From NCBI GenBank assembly GCA_035606335.1, contig DATNFP010000099.1, forward strand, positions 1-32,529: DNA of 32,529 nucleotides, in the 5' to 3' direction. The notes under the pieces were generated by a model. It had not been told where the DNA came from. It saw only the letters and a list, made by a program, of their open reading frames with translations, and made no database searches. This DNA comes from DATNFP01 sp035606335. GTDB taxonomy: Bacteria > Bacteroidota > Bacteroidia > Chitinophagales > Chitinophagaceae. A program made the translations under genes and the position numbers. Positions 8,379 to 16,468 of this stretch are shown here, piece by piece. Position 1 is the stretch's first letter. Every line of letters starts with the position of its first letter.

Positions 8379-10097
8379 ATGGCCAAACGTAATATCCCAA
8401 TATCGAACCTGCAGGAACAGACAGCAACAAGCGAACCTATAGTATCGGGCAGTATCAAGCCCACCGTAAATAATTCTGCTGCCTTATCTATTTTGGTTAC
8501 TGTATTTTTCTTTTGGGGATTTATAGCAGCGGGTAATGGGGTATTTATTCCTTTCTGTAAGCACTATTTTCATCTCGACCAGTTTCAATCTCAGCTAATT
8601 GATTTTGCTTTTTATCTTGCGTACTACCTGGGAGCTTTAATCCTTTATTTTTTCGCTTCTCTTTTACGAAAAGATGTTGTAGCGCAATGGGGATATAAGA
8701 ACAGTATAGTATATGGTCTTTTGTTTTCTGCTATTGGAGCTGCTGTTATGATAATAGCTGTCAATGCAAATACTTTCCCGGGAATGCTAATAGGCTTGTT
8801 TGTGGTGGCCTTGGGATTTTCTTTACAACAAACTGCGGCAAATCCTTTTGCAGCATTGCTTGGTCCTCCTGAAACCGGCGCACATAGAATTACACTTGGT
8901 GGTGGTATTAATTCTTTCGGTACTGCTATTGGCCCTATAATAGTTGCATTAGCCTTATTTGGCGCCACCAAGGTGAGCGACGCGCAGGTCAATTCATTGG
9001 GACTTAGCAAAGTAACTGTGCTATATGCTTGCGTAGGTGGTCTTTTTTTGGCTGCCGCTGCCTTATTTTATTTTTCCAAAAGACTTCCTGCAGGCAAGTT
9101 TGAAACGGAAACCGAAAGTTCTCCTAAAGCGTTAACGGCTTTGGGTATTATGACACTTTTGCTCATCGTGGTATTTATTCCTGTCTTCAGGAGTTACATG
9201 ATAAATACTACTGACCAGAATTTAATTAATGAGTTAGATGAAACGCGGTTAAAATGGTTGCTTGTTGGTTTGGTAGTGGTAGTGGGTACATTATTGATTT
9301 CTCTCACCAGCGCCAGGAAAAAAAGTACCGGCTGGGGCGCAATGAAATACCCGCAACTTGTGTTGGGGATGCTTGGCATATTTACCTATGTTGGTGTAGA
9401 GGTTTCCATACAAAGTAATATGGGCGAATTGCTGAAACAACCTGAATTTGGAGGATATACATCTTCACAGGTCGCTCCGTTTATCTCCATGTATTGGGGT
9501 AGCTTAATGATTGGTCGTTGGGCAGGTTCCATCAAAGTCTTTAATCCATCTAAACCTGTAAAAAATATATTGCTGTTTATTGTCCCTCTTATTGCTTTTG
9601 GCGTTGTGCTTGGTGTAAACTCTATTGCACAAAATGATATTGCCCCTTTAAGATGGTATTTCGTTTGCATCTTTATACAAATACTTGCCTTCTTTATTGG
9701 TCAGGATAAGCCTGCTAAAACTTTACTATTATTTGCTTTCCTCGGGATAGTTGCAATGCTGATAGGCATTTTTAATACAGGACAAGTAGCTATCTATTCT
9801 TTCCTAAGTGGTGGTTTGTTTTGCTCTATAATGTGGCCAAGCATTTTTGCTTTGGCAATTGCAGGTTTAGGAAAGCATACTTCACAGGGCTCTGCATTTT
9901 TAATAATGATGATCTTAGGTGGCGCGATCATTCCCCCTATTCAGGGGAAGTTAGCAGATATAAAAAGCATAGGCATTCACGAGTCCTATTGGATACCTGT
10001 TCTTTGTTTCAGTTACCTCGCAATTTTTGCATTAGGAGTTAAAGGCATTCTGCGCAAACAAGGTATTGATTATGATACAAACATTGGAAGCCATTAA
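8379..10097 (+). CDS. MFS sugar/H+ symporter, FucP/glucose-galactose type
   Basis: 572 residues, ATG 8379, 40 bases after the GH31 gene. After a polar N-terminus of about 35 residues there are about 12 hydrophobic segments. The opening ILVTVFFFWGFIAAGNGVFIPF and AFYLAYYLGALILYF are typical of the FucP/GluP (glucose/galactose) branch of the major facilitator superfamily, as are LQQTAANPFAALLGPPETGAHRITLGGGINSFGTAIGP and the late SQGSAFLIMMILGGAIIPPIQGKLAD. It is longer than E. coli FucP (438 residues), mainly through a central stretch at about residues 235-320 with extra hydrophobic segments. As the last gene of the glycan cluster it probably imports the monosaccharide released in the periplasm. 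The sugar cannot be read from sequence; glucose fits the GH3/GH144 context. Confidence 0.9.
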   Translation: MAKRNIPISNLQEQTATSEPIVSGSIKPTVNNSAALSILVTVFFFWGFIAAGNGVFIPFCKHYFHLDQFQSQLIDFAFYLAYYLGALILYFFASLLRKDVVAQWGYKNSIVYGLLFSAIGAAVMIIAVNANTFPGMLIGLFVVALGFSLQQTAANPFAALLGPPETGAHRITLGGGINSFGTAIGPIIVALALFGATKVSDAQVNSLGLSKVTVLYACVGGLFLAAAALFYFSKRLPAGKFETETESSPKALTALGIMTLLLIVVFIPVFRSYMINTTDQNLINELDETRLKWLLVGLVVVVGTLLISLTSARKKSTGWGAMKYPQLVLGMLGIFTYVGVEVSIQSNMGELLKQPEFGGYTSSQVAPFISMYWGSLMIGRWAGSIKVFNPSKPVKNILLFIVPLIAFGVVLGVNSIAQNDIAPLRWYFVCIFIQILAFFIGQDKPAKTLLLFAFLGIVAMLIGIFNTGQVAIYSFLSGGLFCSIMWPSIFALAIAGLGKHTSQGSAFLIMMILGGAIIPPIQGKLADIKSIGIHESYWIPVLCFSYLAIFALGVKGILRKQGIDYDTNIGSH

Positions 10098-10307
10098 TTG
10101 CATGTTCCCAAAAACAATTTGTTATAGCTAAAGATCATATTAGCACATTCTTTTTATATAACTTATTATTAACCTTCATCAATGTCACTCTACATGTAAA
10201 TGAGTTGTTAATCAGCTCAATTAATTTTTCTCAGGCTTGAGGTGCTAATATTTTTGAAACCTCCCCCAATTCAAAGTAGTTAATTAACCACCTCAAAAAA
10301 ATAGAGA

Positions 10308-10778
10308 ATGAGAAAAGTACTACCTGTTATTTTATTAAGCGTAATGTTCGCTTCAATGTTTTTATCATGTAAAAAGCCTTACATACCTGTACGCATCGAA
10401 ACTTTATTTGCACACACCTGGAAATTATCAGGATACCAGGTAAATGGACAGGAGCAATCAATAAACGATTGTAGTGAAAATAGTGCAAGTAATCTCTGGT
10501 ATTTTTATCCAAGCCAGAACGGAACTATGAAGACAACGATGAACTGTGAAAATATCCACATGGATAATGATAGCGCTATTGCTGCTGATTCAGTCACATT
10601 TACATTTGCTGTTACAGGTGACCAAAGAAATTTATATATCAATGGCTTTGGGTCCGCTAATTATGGCGAGGCATGGATGTTTGTAAATATGAGCAACACT
10701 CAATTTCAGGTGAGAGGTGCATACCAGTTGAATGGTGTTAATTATCTTTATTATAAAACATTTACTGCTGTGAATTAA
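10308..10778 (+). CDS. Small lipocalin-like lipoprotein of unknown function
   Basis: 156 residues, ATG 10308. The N-terminus is a clear lipoprotein signal (VILLSVMFASMFLSC then KK). The remainder alternates beta strands and begins FAHTWKLSGYQVNG, the W-K-L opening common in Bacteroidota lipocalin-like domains, followed by WYFYPSQNGTM and several more strands. No catalytic motif is seen. It stands alone, 210 bases after the transporter and 84 bases before the NlpC/P60 gene. Lipocalin-like assignment is a fold guess, not a function. A TATTTTTG box at 10249-10256 resembles a Bacteroidota -7 element but has no good partner at -33. Confidence 0.7.
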   Translation: MRKVLPVILLSVMFASMFLSCKKPYIPVRIETLFAHTWKLSGYQVNGQEQSINDCSENSASNLWYFYPSQNGTMKTTMNCENIHMDNDSAIAADSVTFTFAVTGDQRNLYINGFGSANYGEAWMFVNMSNTQFQVRGAYQLNGVNYLYYKTFTAVN

Positions 10779-10862
10779 TATTTTAAAACTTTTTATAAAT
10801 GCTTCATGGTGCAGGGATTATGACAATGTTAATTACCTTTGCAATCAACAATCAGCGTGCTG

Positions 10863-11522
10863 ATGAGAAAAATAAAGATCTACTTCACCAGTTCATGTAT
10901 TATTACTTCGTTACTTCTTTCTTCCTGCCATACCAGCAGGCATGCTACAGCCTCCTCCGATAATAAGCCTAAATTTATTGACGATATCTACGTTGGGCAT
11001 AAGAACAACCTGGGAATGAATGTGATAAATGATCGCTCAAATCACAATGACCATTCAGATTATAAAAATATAAAGCATAAGGAAGCTAATAACCTGCAAA
11101 AAAAATATGCTGATATTTTAGGCCTCTCCCCACACGAAATTGCAGATGTTTCACTATATAAGTTTATAGATGATTGGTATGGAGTACCCCATGTTATGGG
11201 CGGTACTGATCAATCAGGTATAGATTGCTCCGCCTTTGTTCAGCTATTATATCAGCAGGTTTTTGGAATAGACCTGGTACGTACGGCCATGGAACAATTT
11301 AACAATTGCAAACGGATAAAGCACCAAAGTAAATTAGAAGAAGGTGACCTTGTGTTTTTTCACGTACATAGCAGGCATGTTACACATGTCGGTGTGTACC
11401 TCGCAAATAATTATTTCGTTCACGTTTCTAATAGTCATGGTGTAATGATCAGTAATCTTGACGAAGATTACTGGCATCACTACTTTGCAGGTGGAGGCAA
11501 GGTGCCAAGAAACAATAATTAA
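10863..11522 (+). CDS. NlpC/P60 (C40) cell-wall peptidase, lipoprotein
   Basis: 219 residues from ATG 10863. That start gives a lipoprotein signal RKIKIYFTSSCIITSLLLSSC (lipid Cys about residue 22); a longer TTG start at 10839 adds only eight residues in front of it. After a linker of about 70 residues comes an NlpC/P60 domain with the catalytic Cys in GGTDQSGIDCSAFVQLLY (Cys122), catalytic His in HVTHVGVYL (about His175) and the third polar residue in NYFVHVS (about His187). These enzymes cut peptide bonds in peptidoglycan stem peptides, usually the gamma-D-Glu to diamino acid bond. The lipid anchor places it in the periplasm or outer membrane. A hairpin at 11534-11555 follows. Confidence 0.9.
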   Translation: MRKIKIYFTSSCIITSLLLSSCHTSRHATASSDNKPKFIDDIYVGHKNNLGMNVINDRSNHNDHSDYKNIKHKEANNLQKKYADILGLSPHEIADVSLYKFIDDWYGVPHVMGGTDQSGIDCSAFVQLLYQQVFGIDLVRTAMEQFNNCKRIKHQSKLEEGDLVFFHVHSRHVTHVGVYLANNYFVHVSNSHGVMISNLDEDYWHHYFAGGGKVPRNNN

Positions 11523-11533
11523 TGTATAAAAAT

Positions 11534-11555
11534 ATGGCCACTTTACAGTGGCCAT
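11534..11555. terminator. Bidirectional hairpin terminator between convergent genes
   Basis: ATGGCCACT (11534-11542) and AGTGGCCAT (11547-11555) form a perfect 9-bp stem with a 4-nt loop. It lies between the stop of the NlpC/P60 gene (plus) and the stop of the phosphatase gene (minus). The run ATTTTTATA follows the stem on the minus strand, so it works best as the terminator of the minus-strand gene; on the plus strand the following bases are A/T mixed. Confidence 0.75.
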
Positions 11556-11577
11556 TAAATATCAACGAAGAGAGTTA

Positions 11578-13215
11578 TCACTTTACTATTTCAGTAATCA
11601 CTTTGCCTACACAACCGTTAGGCATTTGTATATTTAATAATGCGGAAACCGTTGGAGCAATATCTGTCATATATACAGTTCTATGTGTTTCTCCCTTTGG
11701 AATATGCCAACCGTACCATAACAAGGGAATGTGAGAATCGTAAGGATTCCATGTGCCGTGCGTTGTCCCTGTAGGTTTATTATTGTCATACCACTCCGGT
11801 GCAGGAATTATCTGCATACTTCCACTACGCAAACGATAATACCCGTTTATCACCATATCATGTATCGGTTGTGGCAGTGGTGTCTTATTAACATCTTCCA
11901 GATCCACCAGGTACTCTACTTCCGGCCTTTTACCCATCCACTCTCTAATAGCAGTTTTTACTTTTTCTTTATCCAGGTTTGCAGAATTAATCAATGTATT
12001 ATTTAGGTATATCTGGTAATTCATGATCACATCAATTATGCTGTCTTTATTAAATTCCTTTTTTAGATAGCTATTAAGATCTGCTTGCATATCGCCAGAA
12101 AGACTTCCGGCAGGCACATCCAGGTCGGTAAGGAATTTTGCATTATGTGCCGCACCATGATCTGCAGTTAAAAACACTGTATAATTTCCTCTGCCTACAG
12201 TATTATCCAGATAATCTAAAAATGCAGCGATCTCTTTATCCAACCTCAAATACATATCTTCTACCTCTATAGAATTCGGTGCAAACAAATGCCCTGCATA
12301 ATCTGTACTGGAGAGGCTAACGCACAAAAAGTCACAATTTTTTTGCTGCCCTAATTGTTCTCCATTAATACATGCCCTTGCCATATCAAACGTAAGCGTA
12401 TTACCTGCGGGTAACGTTTTCAAAATATTATACTTATCTGCTTCGGGAAGCGTGTCCACAATATGAGGGAAAACAGGAGCTTTCTCCCCTTTCAGATTAC
12501 CTTCATAAGCGTTAGCATCTGTGAGGCTTTGGATATACATATCCGGCGAATAGAGCAATTTCCAGTTTTGCTTTACTAAACTATCTGCAAGTTTCCTTTT
12601 ATTAAAATCTTTCAGCCATTGCGGATCGGGGTTAGCATAGTAACTACTGCTAACAAAATATCCGGTTTTGTCATCGTACCAATAAGCAGCATTAGCCAGA
12701 TGCCCTGCTGGTAATATGCTACCCCTGTCTTTTATAGCTACTCCATATACTCTTGACCTCAGATTGGTCGCCAGCCGCAGCTCATCTGTAACTGTAGTTG
12801 TCAGTAAATTTCTCGGGCTCATTGATGGTCCGGTCACGCTATCACTACCTATTCCGTGTACGGTAGTATCTTCCACACAATACCACATTCTTCCGCTCAG
12901 GTTATCTTTCCAGTCATTTGCTGCAATACCATGTATAGAAGGTACAGAACCAGTGTAAATGCAGGAATGTCCCGGCCCGGTAAATTCAGGCAGATAATTC
13001 AACATGGTATTCTCACAATTAAAACCACTATCCATCATTCTTTTAAATCCATCATTGCCATACAGATCATAGTAACGATACAGGTAATCCCAGCGCATCT
13101 GATCTATCACTATACCTACTACCAGCTTCGGGCGGCTTAGCTTTGTATTATCCTTATTCATACATCCTGAAAAAGAGAGCAATACAATTAATAAAAAAAT
13201 AATAGATTTATTCAT
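11578..13215 (-). CDS. pafA: PafA-like alkaline phosphatase, lipoprotein
   Basis: 545 residues with a lipoprotein signal (IIFLLIVLLSFSGC). It belongs to the alkaline phosphatase/nucleotide pyrophosphatase superfamily. The nucleophile is in PEFTGPGHSCIYTG (Thr79). The residues used by PafA of Elizabethkingia for monoester hydrolysis all appear, even at the same numbers: Thr79, Asn100 (IAANDW), Lys162 and Arg164 (IKDRGS). Metal ligands are visible in IDQMRWDY, CVSLSSTDYAGH, FLTADHGAAHN and GTTHGTWNPYDSHIPL. It should be a periplasmic phosphate-monoesterase that releases phosphate from organic sources. It is monocistronic, convergent with the NlpC/P60 gene and divergent from the oxoamine synthase gene. 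Phosphate-insensitive activity, known for PafA, is inferred here. Confidence 0.9.
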   Translation of the reverse strand: MNKSIIFLLIVLLSFSGCMNKDNTKLSRPKLVVGIVIDQMRWDYLYRYYDLYGNDGFKRMMDSGFNCENTMLNYLPEFTGPGHSCIYTGSVPSIHGIAANDWKDNLSGRMWYCVEDTTVHGIGSDSVTGPSMSPRNLLTTTVTDELRLATNLRSRVYGVAIKDRGSILPAGHLANAAYWYDDKTGYFVSSSYYANPDPQWLKDFNKRKLADSLVKQNWKLLYSPDMYIQSLTDANAYEGNLKGEKAPVFPHIVDTLPEADKYNILKTLPAGNTLTFDMARACINGEQLGQQKNCDFLCVSLSSTDYAGHLFAPNSIEVEDMYLRLDKEIAAFLDYLDNTVGRGNYTVFLTADHGAAHNAKFLTDLDVPAGSLSGDMQADLNSYLKKEFNKDSIIDVIMNYQIYLNNTLINSANLDKEKVKTAIREWMGKRPEVEYLVDLEDVNKTPLPQPIHDMVINGYYRLRSGSMQIIPAPEWYDNNKPTGTTHGTWNPYDSHIPLLWYGWHIPKGETHRTVYMTDIAPTVSALLNIQMPNGCVGKVITEIVK

Positions 13216-13338
13216 GTATTTGAATTTTCAATCTACAAAAGTGTTAAACAAAGCTTATAATCCCTGTTATATTTTCTTTAATTTCGCCAATAATTAATTA
13301 AGCACTTATTTTTGAAAAAACAATTACTATAGAATAAA

Positions 13339-14589
13339 ATGGACATTTTCGCCAAATTTGAAAACAGGCTTGGGCCTATAGGAGATCATGCGGAAAAAGC
13401 CCCAGGCTATTTTGCATTTCCAAAATTAGAAGGAGAAATCAGTAATCGCATGCATTTTCGTGGTAAAGAATGCATTATCTGGAGCCTTAATAACTATTTA
13501 GGATTAGCTAACCACCCCGAAGTAAGAAAAGCAGATACCGACGCTGTTGCTAAATATGGCCTTGCACTGCCAATGGGTGCTCGTATGATGAGTGGTAACT
13601 CAGATAATCATGAACGCCTGGAACGTGAATTGGCAGAGTTTGTAGGTAAAGAAGATGCCATGCTTTTCAATTATGGTTATCAGGGTATGGTTTCTGCAAT
13701 TGATAGTTTATGTGGCAGGCATGACGTAGTAGTGTATGATGCTGAATCTCACGCTTGCATAATAGATGGCCTTCGTTTAATACCAAGCCATCGTTATGTA
13801 TATAAGCACAACAACATAGAAGATTGTGATAAGCAATTGCAACGTGCTACCGAAATGGTAAAGCAAACCGGTGGTGGCATATTGTTAATTACAGAAGGCG
13901 TATTTGGCATGTCTGGCAATCAGGGCAAAGTGAAGGAAATAGCAGCACTGAAAGAAAAATATGAGTTCCGCATTTTTGTGGATGATGCACATGGATTCGG
14001 CACTATGGGTAAAACAGGTGCAGGCATAGGCGAAGAACAAAATTGTATGGACGACATAGATATCTATTTCTCCACTTTTGCAAAGTCTATGGCAAGTATT
14101 GGTGGCTTTCTGGCCGCTGATAAAAAGATACTTACTTATCTGCGTTACAACATGCGCTCGCAGGTATTTGCTAAATCATTACCTATGGCATTTGTTGTTG
14201 GCAACCTGAAACGTCTTGAGTTATTACGCACAAAACCTGAATTGCGTGAAAAGCTTTGGCACAATGTGCGCAAATTGCAAGGCGGATTGAAAGAAAAAGG
14301 ATTTGATATTGGCACTACCAATACTCCTGTAACTCCAGTATTTCTGAAAGGAGGTCTGTACGAAGCAACTCAGCTCACTTACGACCTTCGTGAGAACTAC
14401 GATATCTTCTGTTCCGTTGTAGTGTATCCGGTTATTCCAAAAGGACAAATAGAATTACGTATTATTCCTACTGCGGCACATACAGATAAAGATATTGATG
14501 AAACACTGGCAGCTTTCTCTGCTGTGCGTGAAAAACTGGAAAAGAAATTGTATCCGCAGGAAATGCCCCGTTTAGCGGAAATAGCATAA
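13339..14589 (+). CDS. Alpha-oxoamine synthase family PLP enzyme (serine palmitoyltransferase or cysteate acyltransferase type)
   Basis: 416 residues, ATG 13339. It is a fold-type I PLP enzyme of the KBL/SPT/AONS family: LNNYLGLANHP near residue 50, SHACIIDG with stacking His138, VDDAHGFG with Asp215 and His218, and the Schiff-base lysine in FSTFAKSMASIGG (Lys249). Family members condense an amino acid with an acyl thioester and lose CO2. In Bacteroidota that means serine palmitoyltransferase (sphingolipids) or the cysteate acyltransferase of sulfonolipid synthesis; glycine C-acetyltransferase is less likely given the non-canonical N-terminus. Cytosolic, no signal peptide. The gene ends in a strong hairpin terminator and is monocistronic. 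Which acceptor amino acid it uses cannot be settled from this sequence. Confidence 0.85.
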   Translation: MDIFAKFENRLGPIGDHAEKAPGYFAFPKLEGEISNRMHFRGKECIIWSLNNYLGLANHPEVRKADTDAVAKYGLALPMGARMMSGNSDNHERLERELAEFVGKEDAMLFNYGYQGMVSAIDSLCGRHDVVVYDAESHACIIDGLRLIPSHRYVYKHNNIEDCDKQLQRATEMVKQTGGGILLITEGVFGMSGNQGKVKEIAALKEKYEFRIFVDDAHGFGTMGKTGAGIGEEQNCMDDIDIYFSTFAKSMASIGGFLAADKKILTYLRYNMRSQVFAKSLPMAFVVGNLKRLELLRTKPELREKLWHNVRKLQGGLKEKGFDIGTTNTPVTPVFLKGGLYEATQLTYDLRENYDIFCSVVVYPVIPKGQIELRIIPTAAHTDKDIDETLAAFSAVREKLEKKLYPQEMPRLAEIA

Positions 14590-14606
14590 CAAAACAATAA
14601 TTTCAA

Positions 14607-14640
14607 AAAAGCCATCTTGCATAAGATGGCTTTTGTATTT
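14607..14640 (+). terminator. Rho-independent terminator after the oxoamine synthase gene
   Basis: AAAAGCCATCTT (14607-14618) pairs perfectly with AAGATGGCTTTT (14623-14634) around a GCAT loop, and the right arm runs into TTTTGTATTTTT. Confidence 0.9.
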
Positions 14641-14662
14641 TTAGCTTCATATATTTTTATTC

Positions 14663-15541
14663 ATGAAAGTTTTTATCGTCGGCGCCTCTGGATTGTTAGG
14701 AAGTAATTGCCAAAAACATTTTAGCGAAATGGGTTGGGAAGTAAAAGGCTCTTATTTTTCCTATCCCACTCCGGACACTGTTTTTTACGATACATTAAAT
14801 CCCGGACACCATGATAATTTCGACATCGCATCATACAGGCCTGATGTGATTGTTCACTGCGGCGCGCTCACACATGTAGACTATTGTGAAACTCACGAAG
14901 ATGAAAGCTATCAGAAAACAGTACAAAGCACTATAAACCTGGCAGCAATCGCTGATAAGTGCAAAGCAAAAATGGTTTACATATCTACCGACTATGTATT
15001 CGATGGTAAGCATGGCCCTTATGAAGAAGATGAGAAAGTAAATCCAATAAGTGTATATGGCAGACACAAACTGGAAGCTGAGCAATACGTGCTTGATAAA
15101 GTAACCAATTCATTAGTGCTACGTGTTACCAATGTATATGGTAATGAAATGCGTGGCAAGAATTTTATAGCGCGTATCATCGATCAATGCGTCAACAATC
15201 AAAAGCTTACACTGAAATTACCCTATGATCAATATGCATCCCCTACCAATGCGTGGGATATCGCAAGAGTTATGTATGTGTTATTGCGCGATGGAAAGCA
15301 TGGAATTTATCACATTGGTGGCACCGACTACATGAACAGAGTGGAGCTCGCTCTACGTGTGTTACAATATTTCCCCGATGCACAATACGAATTATATCCT
15401 ATGAATACCGAACAATTACAACAACCTGCTCCTCGTCCATTACTTGGTGGTTTTGTAAAAAGAAAATTCAGCAATGAATATCCCGACTTTCTATTTGGAA
15501 ATGTAGATAGCTATCTTAAAGAAGTGCTGCAAACTATCTAA
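14663..15541 (+). CDS. RmlD-like extended SDR (dTDP-4-dehydrorhamnose reductase-like sugar nucleotide-binding protein)
   Basis: 292 residues, ATG 14663. The Rossmann motif VGASGLLGSN lies at residues 5-14, followed by YRPDVIVHCGALTHVDYCE, the SDR active-site strand MVYISTDYVFDGKHGPY and YGRHKLEAE (Tyr-x3-Lys). Order and spacing match the RmlD/sugar-nucleotide-binding family, which reduces or epimerises nucleotide sugars such as dTDP-4-keto-rhamnose. No other rml gene is adjacent, so a rhamnose role is not supported by context; members are also found as stand-alone oxidoreductases. Cytosolic. It lies 28 bases after a terminator, so it must have its own promoter in a very short space or depend on read-through. 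Confidence 0.85.
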   Translation: MKVFIVGASGLLGSNCQKHFSEMGWEVKGSYFSYPTPDTVFYDTLNPGHHDNFDIASYRPDVIVHCGALTHVDYCETHEDESYQKTVQSTINLAAIADKCKAKMVYISTDYVFDGKHGPYEEDEKVNPISVYGRHKLEAEQYVLDKVTNSLVLRVTNVYGNEMRGKNFIARIIDQCVNNQKLTLKLPYDQYASPTNAWDIARVMYVLLRDGKHGIYHIGGTDYMNRVELALRVLQYFPDAQYELYPMNTEQLQQPAPRPLLGGFVKRKFSNEYPDFLFGNVDSYLKEVLQTI

Positions 15542-15941
15542 TGTAGAAACATTAATGATCCTTAAAAGTCAATCTTAATAAGCCGAAGGAATAAGATAAA
15601 AAAAACCGTCCGGGCCATATGCTCGGACGGTAAGGATTGCACTTACTAACCCATCGTAAGTAAGGCAAATATCTGAAAAAGGTTTGGCATATCGAAATAT
15701 AATTTTTTCATCATATCTTATTAGAAAAAGAAACAATTTAATTAATTTACTATCTGGAACCGGAATGTAGTTAGTTTCAATTTTCTCTAAAATTGTTCCC
15801 TTTTGACATTTAGAGCTTCGTAATGTGACATTTTGTCTTAATAAAGATTTAAAATATGCCATATCGTCTCATGTTTTCTATTGGAACTTCTTTTGTATAC
15901 ACATTCGTAAATTTTAAAAAGAAAACTAAAACGTTAGGATT
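15542..15941. other. 400-base region without a supported protein gene
   Basis: This gap holds a minus-strand terminator hairpin (15598-15631), a minus-strand open frame of 95 codons (15575-15862) that runs straight through that hairpin, and, closer to hsp20, a direct repeat TGACATTT at 15804-15811 and 15826-15833 (22 bases apart). The frame has no recognisable domain, so I treat it as doubtful; a non-coding transcript ending at the hairpin is an alternative. A TTCTTTTG box at 15888-15895, one base off TAnnTTTG, may be part of the hsp20 promoter. Confidence 0.4.
15598..15631 (-). terminator. Strong minus-strand hairpin terminator with no assigned gene
   Basis: On the minus strand ACCGTCCG (15631-15624) pairs with CGGACGGT (15612-15605); two inner G-C pairs extend the stem. 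Eight T residues follow directly (15605-15598, read on minus). Direction is clear because the plus strand has no T run after the stem. There is no convincing minus-strand gene upstream of it, so it points to a small RNA or an unrecognised small gene in 15632-15900. Confidence 0.75.
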
Positions 15942-16376
15942 ATGTATTACAAAAGAAATTATGGCGTATCACCCCGTACCATTGGAGGGTTTATCGAAGA
16001 CATGTTCCAGAATGGCTGGAACCGTTTGAATGAAGAAGTTTCTTCATTTTCCGCACCCGTAAATATTCAGGAAAACGAAAAAGGCTATGACTTACAATTA
16101 GTTGCTCCAGGACTTAAAAAGGAAGAATTTAAGATTACTACAGATCGCAACGTACTACAGATTTCGTATGAACATAAAGAAGAAAATCAGGAACAGCAGG
16201 AAAACAAATGGCTTCGTAACGAATTCCGCAATCGTTCATTCAAAAGAAGCTTTACATTAAATGAAAAGATTGATGCTTCTAAGATCAACGCGAAATATGC
16301 AAATGGAATATTGTACGTTAATCTCCCTAAAAAAGAAGTTGCAGAACAACCATCTCAACAAATTAACGTCGACTAA
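15942..16376 (+). CDS. Hsp20/alpha-crystallin small heat-shock protein
   Basis: 144 residues, ATG 15942. The alpha-crystallin domain spans about residues 38-140: PVNIQENEKGYDLQLVAPGLKKEEFKI, VLQISYEH, then FKRSFTLNEKIDASKINAKYANGILYVNLPKK, which carries the conserved A-x-x-x-NGIL-x-V-x-LPK signature. The short N-terminal arm (GGFIEDMFQNGWNRL) and a brief C-terminal tail are typical of bacterial members, which form oligomers and hold unfolding proteins for refolding chaperones. It is monocistronic and ends at a palindromic terminator shared with speA. The direct repeat upstream could be a stress-response operator, but I cannot match it to a known heat-shock element. Confidence 0.95.
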   Translation: MYYKRNYGVSPRTIGGFIEDMFQNGWNRLNEEVSSFSAPVNIQENEKGYDLQLVAPGLKKEEFKITTDRNVLQISYEHKEENQEQQENKWLRNEFRNRSFKRSFTLNEKIDASKINAKYANGILYVNLPKKEVAEQPSQQINVD

Positions 16377-16395
16377 TATAATAACCAATTCAAAT

Positions 16396-16424
16396 TAAAT
16401 AGGGTGCATGATGCACCCTATTTA
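16396..16424. terminator. Bidirectional terminator between hsp20 and speA
   Basis: TAAATAGGGTGC and its exact reverse complement GCACCCTATTTA flank a 5-nt loop, giving a near-perfect palindrome of 29 bases. It sits between two convergent genes, and A/T-rich arms provide a U-rich end in either direction. Confidence 0.8.
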
Positions 16425-16468
16425 ATTTCATGCTTTTATTAAATATCTTCCGATTGAAATAAGATTAT

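Noticed and set aside
10237..10296. TTGAGGTG/CACCTCAA inverted repeat before the lipocalin-like gene
   Set aside because: Perfect 8-bp arms but 44 bases apart, with no further pairing that I could find; could be chance in a short leader.
15575..15862. 95-codon minus-strand frame as a protein gene
   Set aside because: It runs through a strong minus-strand terminator, which would end its own transcript before the stop codon, and shows no recognisable motif. Kept only as a doubtful alternative to a small RNA.
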